64,000 bases of DNA from contig NC_059480.1 of the NCBI RefSeq assembly GCF_018139145.2, forward strand, positions 14,508,428 through 14,572,427, written 5' to 3'. A model generated the notes under the pieces. That model was not told the DNA's origin. It saw only the letters and a program-made list of their open reading frames with translations, and did no database searches. This document shows, piece by piece, positions 40,416 to 53,870 of this stretch. The translations under genes were made by a program, and so were the position numbers. Each line of letters begins with the position of its first letter. The first letter of the stretch is position 1. This DNA is from Gymnogyps californianus. Lineage: Eukaryota; Chordata; Aves; Accipitriformes; Cathartidae.

Positions 40416-41136
40416 CTAGGAAAAAGAAACCTACCTAACTGGGTTGTATCACCTCTTCCCACTTAAGCCTCCACCTCCAGCGTCAGGCATTTTTCACAGG
40501 TGGGGCAGGCAGAAGCTAACAGCACTGACAGCACCTCAGTGACCCCAGGTGGGCTGTCATTATTTCAAAGCTGTTTCCAATAGTCAAGTATTTTTAATCA
40601 TCTGCTACTCCCATCAATCACAATCACTGTGAGTGCCTTGAAGCCCTTTTCAAATTGATAACGCCTTTCCAAGATCAACTTCGAAACCTATGTTAGAGCA
40701 AATGTGCAAAAGTTAGCCAAATGTAACACACTAACCCTGATTTGGGGAAAGAATATAGCTGTGCAATTGAAAATACAAACATCTGCTAGCCAACCTGATG
40801 CAAAATGAATCCAATTCTATATGCCGATATGCTTCAGGGACCTCTTACATTTCTTTTTAACTGGGAACATCCATATTAACCTTGAATAACACTGTATGCT
40901 CTGATCTCTCAAAGGCAGATAGGGCTTCTAAAGATATGAAAAGACTGATTAGAATAACAAAATATACTTAAGCATCAGTTTCCACCCTTGTGGGCTCTAC
41001 AATAAGACAACTGGCGGAAGCAAGTTACACATCTTAAGCTGCAGGCATCAAAATTAATTATTTTACACCAAAGCATGCCTCAAAAGGGACCACTGTAATT
41101 AGGATAATAAGCATTAGTGCACATTGTGAATTTTAT

Positions 41137-41145
41137 GGGGGGGGG
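41137..41145. repeat. Poly(G) run
   Basis: Nine G in a row within ATTTTAT...ATTTAAG. Low-complexity tract only. Confidence 0.85.
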
Positions 41146-42855
41146 ATTTAAGTTTATAAATCCCTTTTGTCCATAATTGGTTTGTTATTGTTATTTGAAA
41201 TAAAAACACAAACCAGAAATTTAAAATCTTATTAAAATATACACAGTTAAACATAGACTAAAGTGTATATAATCCTCCCACAATTTCAGACTTTATGGAC
41301 AATATCTATCGTTCTAAGTCTTTAAGTATATTAATTGCATGGATTTTAAGGACCATTAACATTCATTCAATCGTGTTATTCCAGAAAGCTTCCAGCTAGG
41401 ATTAGGACCTTTTGGAAAAAAAATTTAATTTGCAGAGAAGATAATCATAACATTTTAATCTATCTCAATGTATGAAAAATGAAAGGAAAAATCAGCTAAT
41501 ATTGTTTTTAAACACTGGAGACCTGGCCCACGGCTTACAGAAATTAAAACCCATCCCTCCATTGACAGCAGACTGTAGACCAGGCTATAAGTGAACTGGG
41601 GTCCCAGTTGGGGTAGTTCACTATGTACTACACGTTTACTGCTGCATGGGAGGCGTGAGCTAATGCATCTTTTCATACTCTCACCACCTCATCTGAGGCC
41701 CCTAAGAGAGGGAACAGATGCTGAGGTGGAAGCAGACGGTGCATTGATTGCTTCTTTTAGGATTAGCATTAAAGTGTGTAATGTATAACATTTAACCCCC
41801 ATCCTCACAAAACACCCTCTGCTCCTGCACCTTTCAATCACCTACTAGCACACTGCACAATGATAGAAAAGAAGGATTTTGCCTTAAGCCAACAGAACAT
41901 TTATAATCGTTCGACTTGGTAGGAACCACATAGATTAATCTTGCTCCTGTTTTTGAATGTGGTAGTTGTTGCTTTCAAAAGTGCTACAAGGCAACATTAG
42001 GTCGCTGGTGCCAGATACCATATTTATAATTACATCTCGGAGTCAATTTATAAAACAAATTGTTAACATAATAAAATTGTTGCTGGTAAGAGGAAAATTT
42101 TTGAAGGGCAGTTATGCATATAGTCACTACGAAATTCATGGTACTTTCTCTGAAATTTAGGTTTGTTAACCCCAGGCTCCAAGCAATTTCTTCCAATTAA
42201 TTACTGCTTTCCTCCCTAATTTTCTCCAAAATTTTGGTTGTCACAATATGTGCAATTTCCTTCCTCAGATTATTTCACAGCATCACAATTAGCTTTAAAA
42301 CAGCTATCATTTTCCACTCAGAACTTGCTATGTTTTAGAAGTGAACAAAACAATTTTTCCTACTTTCAGATCTGTTGTAAAGCCTAATTAACACTGTAAG
42401 GTACTCCAATATCTTAGATACAGACAAAGTAAGGTAGGAAAACAGATGTTATCACTGCTTGTGAATTTCTTCAGGAAGAATGGAGCGGGGGGAAGCCTTC
42501 TACCAATTTCTTTCCACTATTCCCTTTTAACAACATTATATGGCATAAAATTTGACAAAAAGAATCACGGTTTTATTGCTAAGAACTGTGACGTATTCAT
42601 TGAAACATTCCCTTTACAGAGGGGATGCGCATGCTGCAAGTGCTGCCTGAAAGAAGAAAGGAAAATTCCACTGAGAATTTAATCTGCCACTTACTGTTGC
42701 TGAAATAATGGCTGATAACACAGATCACACTAACTAATCACACTGTTAACATCTCTTCCACATTAGTTTACACAATTTCTATCTGTGAGCCATTGCTGTA
42801 TCTATCTTAGTTGTTTATGTTACAGATATGCCCTTCAGGACACAAGGATTTATGC

Positions 42856-42911
42856 GATCCAAAGCTAAAGGAAATCTTTTTGTTAACGTCAGTGGACTTT
42901 GGGTAGGACCT
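42856..42911. repeat. Palindromic dispersed-repeat relic (copy 4)
   Basis: It begins GATCCAAAGC and ends GACTTTGGGTAGG, with AACGTCAGTGGACTTTGGG inside. The two ends are imperfect inverted copies of each other. It fits an old sauropsid repeat with a core like CATTGACTTCAATGG and ends like GATCCAAAG...CTTTGGATC. Confidence 0.5.
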
Positions 42912-44756
42912 CTGAGCCCCAGACAATGACAAAATATGCACCTTGGCTGTCTTGAGCCAGCAGCTACCAAGTCCTCATCTACAAAATTAAAAAGGGAAAC
43001 CTAACAAAGGTAAAGTTTCAGGACTCGTATCATAATCATGTAATCTAGGGATGCAAAACCAACCTCAACAAGTTTATGTGCAGCAGAACGAGAGCATTTT
43101 AATTAACTAACAGAAGTTTTAAACTTTTTTTTTTTGGTAAAGTAAAAAAGACAACAGTCTGTGAAGACCTTCAGAAGACACATTTCATTCCATGTGTACA
43201 TGAGGGGAAACAGGGAGGGGAAGCAAACAAAGCATTGGTGATTATATGACACTTATCAATGTGAGAGAATACAAGGAAGATAAACTTGACTGTGTAAATG
43301 TTAGTCAGCAAAACAAGCATGTTTAGATTTGTCCAAAATGAAAGGAGGGAACTGATTGCAGTAGTGTCTGGCTTATGGCAAGCCTCACATCGTAAATGCT
43401 TTGGATAAATATCTGCTGACCAAACCCTGACTTGTTCAGGGCTTTCCAGTGATCATTATAGAGCAGACTTGCTTAGAAACAAAGTTTAATGTATTAACTT
43501 TGGTCTACTGTAGAATCTGTCTGTAGCCTACATAAGGGATCCAGACAAACGGAAGACTAGCTGAATATTGCAATCCATGCTCTCATGCCTACCTGAATGT
43601 GGATGACTGCCATTACCACAAAGAGAAAAGCAAGGTCTAAAACAAGTGAGAGGCTTAAAAACAGGAGGAGGCAACTCCTGGGCCTATCAAAATTGTTGAT
43701 AAATTTTAGGAAGCAGAATAGGACAGCAGTTGAAGGAATAGTGACACTACTATAGCAGCAATGCTTATATTTTATTCCAAACAGGTGGCGACCAACCTCA
43801 GCACACACAGAGTACATTAGTCATTGTAACTTTATACAGCTCCTAAATTCAAACGAAGAGTACAAACCTACAAACACTGGCCAGGGCCTCTCTTCTAAAC
43901 TCCAAATAGAAACCAGAAGTAATATTGCTGTAGGGAAGAAAGATGCTACTGTATAAAGTATTTTACAACACAAATCATCAGTACAGCAAAACCCCCAGGC
44001 ATTAACAAAGGAATACAATTAGTCTGTGTAAAAGAATATACAATCCAGCTGTGTCTGATAGCAGGGTCTGGACTTGATAGCAAGTTGTACTTCCTACATT
44101 CCTACATCCCAAGAGCTCAGTCACTTGGTTACCACTACACAGGTAGAGTGCAAGCTGCTTAAAAAGGCTGACAGAAAATGCATTTTCCTACCACCTACCT
44201 ACTGCATTCTCAGGACTCCTGACAAGTTACCAGTCCTTTTCCAGACATCTCTATCTTTCAAATGCACATCAATTTGCTACCTATCTTAGAAAACTGGCTT
44301 TTGCCACTACTTCTTGGGCTACCTTTTGGAAACACAACTGCAATTTACGTTCTTAATCACTAGCTACATTTTAAGTTTTCGGGCACATAATGGTTCTAAT
44401 GCAATTACTTCTAAAAAACACGACAGTAGTGACCACAACACATTTCATTCATTTCCACATTTCTTATCTGGATCACCACACCCATTTTTCTCCAAGTGCT
44501 TGTGCACCATCTGAATGCTTTTCTTGTATTGATTATATTTAAGGAAAGAGTTTCATTACATTTCTGCAGGTCAGCCCCAAGTCTTAATGAGTGTATGCCT
44601 TGCTGAGGGAGTGGTTTTCCACACACACTATGAGCAGTATCAAACCTTTCTGAAGTCAGATACATGTTTACATTTCCTCCAGCCACTGACATTTTTTTAA
44701 TATTTTTAAAAAATTTATTTATCCCCCCCTCTAGAATTGGCATTTCATGTACTCAC

Positions 44757-44921
44757 CTCTTACAAAGCCTGTTTCTTTTCAGTTGCTTGACCTCTAAGTC
44801 GTTGCTTCTCTCTATCACCCAAGTTTTGCAGCTGTAGCTCCTCATCATTCAGCTGGAGTTCAGCCCCTTCAAGCCCCTCTTGAGTTGGAGAATTTAACCC
44901 TGAAGAGGTCCTTCCATTTTT
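44757..44921 (-). other. Candidate exon with hydrophilic open frame
   Basis: On the minus strand a possible acceptor (gttgtcagctgcag) opens 165 bases ending in a strong donor (AAGAG|gtgagtac). The frame reads KNGRTSSGLNSPTQEGLEGA and continues with an E/Q/L/K-rich stretch (ELQLNDEELQLQNLGDREKQ) before TAA three bases from the donor. An alternative donor (CTTT|gtaaga), eight bases earlier, would bypass the stop. The composition is more protein-like than that of other open frames here and suggests a coiled coil. The strand is purine-rich, however, which biases chance translations toward these residues. The frame is also open upstream of the chosen acceptor. Confidence 0.3.
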
Positions 44922-45648
44922 CTGCAGCTGACAACAGCTACTCTCTTTAATGAATCCTAGTTATGACCGATTTCTATTTCCTCTTATTTTCACTATCAGA
45001 ATAGGCCTTTACCAAGTTCCTTTCTTGGAACCAGCAAACTGGTAAGCTGAGGCACATTAAAAAACCTTAATACTACAGGAACCTCCCACATTCTCTATAA
45101 AGCAGCATGTAAAATGGACAAAAACAAACAAAAAAAATCTGTGAGCTCCAGTCAGTAACTACAGGCATCCCAGAGACAACACAGAACAGCATGAAATACA
45201 TCAGGTAACGGTTCACACCTTTTTTCCATAGTCATGCCATAAGAAAAAGGAACATGGAGTATTCATGTTCATATAACCTCTGCATTTAAAGACATGAGAA
45301 TTACACATTGATAGAATTTGGGTGTCTGAACAGGCAGATATTCTTTCTAGAAATGCTTTGTTTTTCTGATGAGTTCTTTTTCCATTTATATTTTATTCTT
45401 GACCAATTTCACCACTTTTTAAATAAAATAACGTTTTAAATAAAATCCTGTTGCTATTTGTTTCTGCCAATTTTGTTCTACTAAATTCAGTTTTGCCTGC
45501 AGCAGCATTTCAATTCTGACTTACAACTTTCACTAGTAAGGCCAATTAAGTCTCATGATATCACTTTCACTTAACCTAAACATAATTAAGAGCTTCCCTC
45601 AGAGCAGATTGGTTTCTTCTGAGCCATATTTTAGGTGATAGAGGAATG

Positions 45649-45752
45649 TAAAAAAACCGACAACAACAAAAAAAACCCCCACCCAACCAAAACCAGAAAA
45701 TAACAACAAAAACCAAGCAAGCAAAAAACCCAAAACCAAACAAAAACCAAGT
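45649..45752. repeat. A/C-rich low-complexity stretch
   Basis: About 100 bases contain almost only A and C (CAACAACAAAAAAAACCCCC, then AACCAAAACC and related units). On the other strand it is a G/T-rich stretch. No gene signal. Confidence 0.85.
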
Positions 45753-47383
45753 TACAGATCAGAAAATATTTAATGTCCTTCAAATGCATTTGCAAGCACC
45801 GGCTATTTTAACAAAAGTCTCCCAAGAAAGTCTCAAAATGAATCTTGGAGATACTGGGGATAGAATATTGTAAGCATTGGTGAGATTTCAGCAAATTAAA
45901 ATACAAAAATGGCCAAGGAGAGAAAACATAATAATAATTTCCAATTTGCAGAGCCTCCTAATCAGGACTGTCTGTTCTGTCTCCATGAGTAAAAAGGTGT
46001 CCTAAACTCCTACTATGAGTTGCTGTTACCAACATCCTACTGCACTTAAATGAACTCTTGTTTTTACTATGAGTTTCCCCACTACCAACAAGCTGTAGAC
46101 ATGTATCACTAAAAACAGGAAGAAACATGCTAAATAGGACTTCAGTCCTCTTATTTGCTCACATTATCTCTGTGATCTGGCTATAGCAGACAGACCATAC
46201 GTCCAAAAAGACACATTGCCACTCAGCTGAAACAACCCAAGCCATTTCTTTTCATTTACCCTAACTTAATACACCAGGGGGCAATCCAAAGACACCTGAC
46301 ATTGGTATTTGGGTACCAATTTTCAACCTGATCAGCCCTATATTAGGTTTTGGGATTAATCTACTCTCTTTTCTCAGCAATAATACAGATGGAAATGATG
46401 AGCACTTCAAAAACTTGTGTTAGAGTCACAGACCTTAATACTGCTTTAAGATACTGGGTACTATAAGAATAAAATAAGAGAAAACCAAGAGGCTTTTTTT
46501 AATTGAGAATGCATGGAAGCAGGCAAAATATCTGCTTGTGAATTGATGGTCTTCCTTCTCTTTCATTTCCTGATTATTGCAGGCTTTTCTACAATGCTAA
46601 TGCTCTTTTGAAATAGCTCTTAAAACCAAACAAACCCTATGCTTTTACTTTCTTCAGAGCACAAAAGCAGGAGAAATCCCAAAACAATGTGCAGAGGCAG
46701 ACAAATCCTGTAAGACCTCCCTCAGGGAAGAAAAGGTCGGAGGTGCTAAGGCAGCAAAATCATGAGGAAGAAAAAGCAGACAAACACAGTTAACAGAAGA
46801 GGAGAGGAAAAGGCAACAAAAGAGATGGGACGTGATAACTGCTAAAAGGTGGAATATCCTTTACAAAAGACAAAGTAGTACGCTGGTTGCAGAAGGCCTC
46901 CTATCAAGATGCCTATGGATGAAAGTTTGAGGAATGCACAGTCAGGCCCTGCTTTGCCGCAGAACAGCCTGCCCAAGAGCAACGTTGTCCTAACCTCCAG
47001 AGGCTGACCTCTATGAGACTCCAGCTTCCGAAGTAACCTACAATCAGCACTGTTCCTGTTTCATTCCTGCTTCAGACACAGCATAAAGAACATGGGAGCA
47101 ATGTGGCAAGTTTCGCTTCCCAGCTACGAAAATCCCTCCTTGGGTGCTATTCGTAGTTTGGTATAGAGCAGCAGATTTACACCCTAAATTGCAACACAAC
47201 TGACACAGTCTGGCCCAAGATCTTCATAGTTTGAAACCCATTGTAAACATAGTATTTGGTGAGGCAACAGATTTTCCTCCTCCCATCTCTGTAACTTTCT
47301 TAAATTCTGGATTCTCATAAGTGTCAAAGCTTGCAGTGAAAGTGAGACCTGCCAGATGGGTCAGATCGCTCTTGTCCTGCCAG

Positions 47384-47431
47384 CTTCTCCACATGCAATT
47401 CTGGAGAGTTCACTACAGCTGTAACTTCTAG
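47384..47431 (+). other. Spliceable plus-strand segment (48 nt, symmetric)
   Basis: A strong acceptor (gctcttgtcctgccag) and a near-perfect donor (TCTAG|gtaagtaa) enclose 48 bases, a multiple of three. The frame with one leading base reads FSTCNSGEFTTAVTS. The phase 0 frame hits TAG exactly at the donor, so it would act as a poison exon in that phase. No partner exons are identified. Confidence 0.18.
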
Positions 47432-49467
47432 GTAAGTAAAAGCCTGTCTTCCTAGTACCAGGTTCTTCCAACTTCACCCCAAATTAGAATTAGCTTTTTG
47501 CTTGAACAGGCCTATAGAAATAAATAGGAAAACTAGAAAACAAAATACAGTTCAGTGAGAGAAAGACTGGCATGTTTTGGCTCTAGAAAAAATCAGAACA
47601 AAGTATACTGTGCCGATTTCACATTGCTCAAATACAAGGCAAATTACCGAGAATGTTGCTGATTCTGTGAATTGATAAAGAGTTATTATATCACATAGCT
47701 ACACTTTCCTGTATGGATTCTCTTTTTTTGGCTTAATGTAATTAAACCAGAACAGACATTATTTTCAGTCAACTTGCCCTAATGTTGAAGTAAATCTCTT
47801 GTGGTTATAACCCTGTGCTCAAAGCTAAAATCCCAAATACTGCAAAGGAAATAATAGTTCTTGAAAAACATGCAGCATCTTGATGCCTATAAATAGTTTA
47901 TTGAAATATGAGCAAAGACGTGTACCTGGCACTTCCAAACAGAGGTTTATAGGGTAGTATCAATTCACTAAGATTTGTACGTGCTTACGTTTTAAAGTTA
48001 CATACCACAACAGGGAGGTAGTAAGCATGTTTTACACCAATTGTTCAAAGCACTCTGCATTCCTTCAGTGGTACAACACTGTTCCAGCTGGGCTGTGTCA
48101 GCTCTTCCTTCAGGAAACAGGTATCCAAATCCTTGCAAGTTGATGAGGAAAACACGCTCTGGCCTGAATATAAACTGGGAATGCCAGAAACACATTCTGT
48201 TTGACCTTAATGAGTAAATGTGTTCATAAATACAGCCTCACTCCCTGATTACCTGCAGGAAGCACATATATTACATTTCTAAAAGGATTTATATGTCTTT
48301 GTGCTTGTATTTTGATTTTACGAACATTTCAACACGTTGACATCACCCATTAGATGATTTCAACATCTAATGATTGCTTGACTGCGTAACATGGAGTGAT
48401 CCTGACCCTTTATGTATGTTTCAGAGGAGAAAATTAAGAACATCAGTCATTACGACCAGAATTGTCCTCCTAAGCCTAGTAGTCCAAGCTCCTTCTATAA
48501 AGGGCAACAACATCAAAACCACAGATCTGTACTTTGGAGCAAAAAATTTTGAATGACAATTATAACACACAGCATGCTTTTTTACATATGCTTATGTAAG
48601 TGTACAGAGAATACAGGTAAGTATATATAGATACGTTTACATGTCTATACATTTTTATGTTTCTTTGTAGGTACACTAAGAGAGGCTTTAGGAAACTGTC
48701 ATTCACCTTCTGTAATTCATATTTTCTAAAGATCAAAGCATTCCAAATGCTGCTACTCTTTGATGTTAAAAAATTAACAATATAAACCTATTCAACAAAA
48801 ACACTTTAAAGAAAAAAAGCCTGATAACCATGCTGTGATCCTCCAGTGGTTTGTTGTTCTCATCCTCATATTTACATAGTTTGCTCTTAATAAGCTAAGC
48901 CAGCCCATTGCAATAAACCAAACATCACAGTAAACAAGCTAAAGTCATCTAAATTATGAACAAACTAACGTGTTCTTACTGTTCATTAAGGTTGCCTAGG
49001 AACTAGTTTTACTTTTTTGAAAAACAGTCAGTGTTTCGATAAACAACCCAGCCCCCAAAACATGCAGTGAAAACAGATAATATCTGCAAGCTATGAAACC
49101 GGAGTGTCAAGGACACACCCTGGCCTGGCCAGGCTGTCTGAGGGCACTGAGCTAATGACTTACAAATAGGGATGACGGTGTGCTCTGGCCAAGATTTAAA
49201 TAAAGAAACCACCTAAATTAGACTTTTAAATCATATGTAATCATACAGAGATATGTCCCGATTCTTTGGACCATTAACAACCAAAATTAGCACAAATATC
49301 TAGGTCTTCTAGACATTCATTAACCGTGAAAGAAAATGGCTCCAAGGGGGTAGTTAGCCCCACCAATTAGCCTTGTCCCCCCACCCTCTGCCCCAGCAGT
49401 GCTCCCCCATGTTTTTTATGCAGTGCCACAATGTTTCTCCAGGCCCTCCACCCTCTGTAACACGTAG

Positions 49468-49541
49468 TGGAGGGGCAAGGAGAAAAAGTACAGAAGTGTC
49501 TTTTCCCCCCGTCACAGCCCCGCAACACAGAGCTCTTGCAG
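49468..49541 (+). other. Spliceable plus-strand segment in a GC-rich pocket
   Basis: A strong donor (TTGCAG|gtaagaca) is preceded by two good acceptors. One (ttttccccccgtcacag) would give a 24-base exon starting 49518. The other (ctctgtaacacgtag) would give 74 bases starting 49468. All three frames are open, so coding frame gives no information. It could be an exon of a long non-coding RNA. Confidence 0.2.
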
Positions 49542-52500
49542 GTAAGACAAGGGAGCTCTTGCTGCGTGGGCAGGTACAGGAGCTGGAGGCTCCTGCCACA
49601 GCCTGTTTACCCAGGTGCTCTTCCAACTCCACGACGGAGGGACTTCAAAATGCATGCTGGATGTGTAAATCTGCAAGTGTCTGGTGGATTTTATGGTTTG
49701 AAATTTGAACCAAAACCAAAGTTCTGGCTCCAGTGCAAACACTCCAAACTGGTGGAGTGTTTGAAAATTGCAAGCTGATCTAGATTCACAGTTTTTGGAA
49801 AAACAAATTTGTAAACACCAATATAACATACTGAGAAGTTGGCTTTTGTATTGCAAAAGGTGATACAGCAAGGGTACTTGTTAAGCTATTCACGGGAGTC
49901 AGGAAAGTATAAAGGACCTTCAAAAAAGATGTTATTGATCCAAGGTGATTATTCAAAGTTCATATTTTTCTGCTACAGTCCCATGCTATTGAAACAAATC
50001 AAATATTTCACATGCACTGAAACACTAAAAGATAAATTCTCATTAGTGATCTTCGTACAACAATAGAATCATTCTGACCAGGTAAGTTGCTTCAATGAAG
50101 CAATGATGTGTTTTTAAAGGTAAAAATATTCCTTAGTTTTCATACTGTCGTAAATAACATAGCATACTATCGTGTGTTACATTTACCACAACATGTGTAA
50201 GATTTTATACTATCACCTTTCAAATCAATCCAATCATTCTAGGCCAGTCTTTTCCAAACTTCCCTTCACAAGAGAGGCCAACTATTTGCTCCAGTTCAGG
50301 ACAAACACACATTTTGAAATGTGGAGAATTGCTGCAAAATGGTAGCTCCCATTTTCTAGCTATTTACACACATTCACATTGGGTATTAATTGCCTCCATT
50401 TTTGCTCTGCCAGAATATTATACTTAGTCCATATATAGGTGTAAGTAGTGACATAAGGCAATGCAGAGTCAAGCTCTTTTGTTCTGTAGCTCACACACAC
50501 CTTTTCAGTAGCATACTGAGTACTTTGATTAGATTTTGACTGAAGTGACAGATTTGCGCGGAAGGCTTAGTTCCACAGTAGATCGGGTACCACTCCATAC
50601 TTGGAAGCTTGCACCTATTTTTAACATTATCAAGCTGATGAGTACTGGAATTTAGCTGCTTTTTATCTTACTTTATAAAACATTTGCTCTTATTTATAAT
50701 AACTTGATGAGAAAGTGCTGATTCTTGGACCACAGTGGTTTGCAGATAGCACTGCTCTGGGGCTGAGACAGTAGGAGGTTTGAATTTTCACTATGGCATA
50801 AGCTTCCTGAGGATCTCCAGCAAGCTACTGAGTGATTAAGTGGCCTAATTCCCCTGTGAGATGACGATAATAGTACTTCTGCCCTGTCCATTTTCATCCC
50901 ACAGGAATTGAGAACGGTTAAGTTGGTGACCAATATGTGCCTGGAACAACTGGGTGTTCAGCGACAACTACAATAATTATTATCCTCACTCTTAACTGCT
51001 TTGATGAGGAGGGAAAAAATGATGGTTTTGTGTAGGGAAGCAAAAGAAGCTGCTTAATACCTCTGTGTTAAAAATACCATCTTTTACTCTCCTGTTGGTT
51101 ACACTTCTTTTTCAGAAACAGCAAAACCCCCTTCTAACTAGAAAATAGTGTTTTCTCCAAGCAATCTGCACAGAGAGGAAAATCCATCTTTTTGTGCTTC
51201 TGTTTAGCTCAAAGAACATGGTAAATAATGTTAAGAGGGCCTGATAGCTGTAATTGTTTATAAGTTTACAGAATACCAGAAGTAAAAACTGACTTCTAAG
51301 TCTTTCCACAGTCAGGTGGGAGAAGAGAATTTTTCACATAGTAATTATCACTGATAACACTGCACACTCTCCATTAAATTTTAATCACAATGATTAGGTT
51401 CAACAAGAAGTAGAGGCCAGCTCGAACACCAATTTTTGTTTCTCCTCTTGTTCCAAAGTATAAATGTGTTTTTATGAATACATACTGTATTTAAGTTTAC
51501 CACAATGGGAAGTCTTGTTTGTTGTTTTGAGAAAAGACATTTTAAAAATTACTAATTACACATTAGTCCAAGCCCATTTTTCGGAGATGATTAAGCAATG
51601 CAAACAACATCTTGCTTTACCATAGCCACAGCTTTTTCCAGAAACTGATAATTTTATGATCAGTTAAAAATTAAATGGGATAGTTCTTATGACCTACAAG
51701 AGCCTTAAATCATTAACGTGTCAACAGAAGGTGCCCAAACCATCCTGTTCTACCGATAAAAGAACCACATATACAGTAGTCACAAATTTTACAACTTAGA
51801 TTTCTCTATTTGACTATTTAATATGTTCCTTTCAAATTTTAACTTGATTCTACCCTGAACATAATTTTTACAGTTTACTTCAGATGACATGAATTTACTC
51901 AAAGGAAGGGTAAACGAAGGGCTACAATGTGTTCCCCCACTAACAGTACTCAATTCAGTTCACACGTAGCATCACATATTGAGAATAAATCACACAGCCT
52001 CTCCAAACATACTTCACCACCATCATCACTGCTTCCAGCTCTAAGGAATTTAAACGTAATTCCTTTTACAGGAATACTTTCTTGGCTCAAATTCTGCCTT
52101 TGTATCTCCTGAAACATAAATGATGCCACTAGCATGGCGCTGTGTGGAGATCAGAGCTGAATCTGCAACAGACACAACAGTCAGTGATAGAAATGGGAGC
52201 CAAACTTCATTTAACAGTATGTATCGTTTTAGAAAACACATTTAAAATACAACATTTTGCTGCCAGTTCCCAGAAAGAACCAGGCCACTATCATGCAGAA
52301 TGGGTGAACATCACCAGGCCAAATTTAAATGGCAAAACCAAGCTAAATGATATATGTACCTGTAATGAAACACTATTAAAAAGCAAACCCTATAAGTCTG
52401 AGGGAAAAAGTCTGATTTCCAAAAGCATAGCAACATGCTTGATAAATAAAGGACCCCAAATACCTGCCTCCTCACAAAAGGCATACTTTTACTCCAGTCT

Positions 52501-52870
52501 GACATTTCTTAGAGGCACTCAAAAGATGGCTCTTCTTGGCTCCCCCTGCCCCAGTCAGGTGTAAGGCAGCATGAGCAGAATAAAAGGTTCCTTATCACGA
52601 GTGCCCTTCATTCATTTAAGCAAACACCAGATTTTTGACATGAACAAGAAAGACAAATGAGGCAGGTAAAGAAAAGGAAGGATACACAGGAAGGAAACAC
52701 ATCATGCAGTTAAAAAAAACCTCATTCCTGTCTGCTTTAACATTAAACTAAACGACGACTCCAGCAAACCAGGGTCTACTTTACATCCAGCTTGGACACA
52801 GATATTTTGCCCACATGGGAAGACAGGTATCTGCTTTTTGGAACTGCCAGTCCTGCAGCAGCTCCTGTGA

Positions 52871-53180
52871 CTATGCAGATAGAGTAGCACATGAGCAGCA
52901 AATCCAGCCTCCCTGCATTTTCTCTCCACATTCTGCACACGTAGCCTGTGCCCACACCTGAAGGTGAGAGTGCACCGCACTGACTGCAGCTCCACCAACT
53001 AAGAGGGCAGCCATGGAAATGAGGTAAGAGTGTAGTAAGTGTTCATTGAACGATACCATATTCCAACATTGCCGTCTAGGATTTTTCAAGCAGATGAACT
53101 TAATGTCATGAACCCTTAAGAAGTCTTCAAAAGAAGAGGAAATATCTCCCAAATTATTCTTCTTTCCAGTTATTTTCTCA
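52871..53180 (-). other. Open frame, possible exon, unidentified
   Basis: A minus-strand frame stays open for more than 130 codons between 53278 and 52871. The part reading FEDFLRVHDIKFICLKNPRR and onward is of mixed composition. The left part is cysteine-rich. No convincing pair of splice sites bounds it, and the right half lies in a GC-rich pocket where all frames tend to be open. Probably chance. Confidence 0.12.
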
Positions 53181-53870
53181 AAGAGCTGACTATGGTTCCC
53201 TGACCCTGTGGACTGCAGAGCAGTGCAAGCACAGTTCAGGGAACCCAGCCCAGCCCCTGGATGCTGCCTTGTCAGCACCTGGGCTTGGCTGGCTCAGATC
53301 TTGCTTTGCAGCAGCACAGCACCCAGTACTTGCTGCTGCTGTGGAGATCCCTGCCTCAAAAAGAAGCTGGTCTCTGTCATCCGCTTCCCAGGACAGCAAG
53401 AAAATGACACGGCTCTGTCACCTCTGCTTCCTACAGATCCTCTCACTCCCCTGGGAGCCGCAATAATGTCTATAGGAGGACACGAAGTTTGCACTGAGGG
53501 GCAGCTGGCCTCCTTCTGTCGCAGAAAGAGCTCTGGGAGAAGGCTCAGGGTTCTGCATTAATCTGGTGACCTGATAGTTTCATCAAGCATGGATTTACTC
53601 TAGGAATAAGGAAGAGTCTAAGTCTCCATCCCTCCTCTGCCCATAGAACCATCTAATACTACCTCCCCATTAGTAACAGCAGCTGCCCACGCGGGGCTAG
53701 ATGCATTGCACTCACTATATACCCACAGGTCCGGTACAGTCTCGCTGCAATCCAGACCCAGAAGGCAGCCAGCCTGCTCTTGCTGGCCACCTGCACAGCA
53801 ACCCCTGCACTCCAAGTCCATTACACATGTTATATCTGCCACTGAATTCAATAGTCCAAACCCCCAAAGC
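53181..53870. other. GC-richer pocket with overlapping open frames
   Basis: For about 700 bases the GC content is clearly above its surroundings but CpG is not enriched. Open frames of 60-117 codons overlap on both strands (the longest plus-strand one is 53208-53561). This pattern fits relaxed stop density rather than a coding exon. No bounded exon or domain could be supported. Confidence 0.5.

Larger units (their letters stand above)
44940..49460. other. No gene supported apart from one spliceable segment
   Basis: Unique sequence with the A/C-rich stretch at 45649 and the 48-base spliceable segment at 47384. No long open frame and no known repeat. Confidence 0.55.

Noticed and set aside
52142..52564. 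140-codon plus-strand frame
   Set aside because: No splice-site pair, no motif and no support from context. Judged to be chance.
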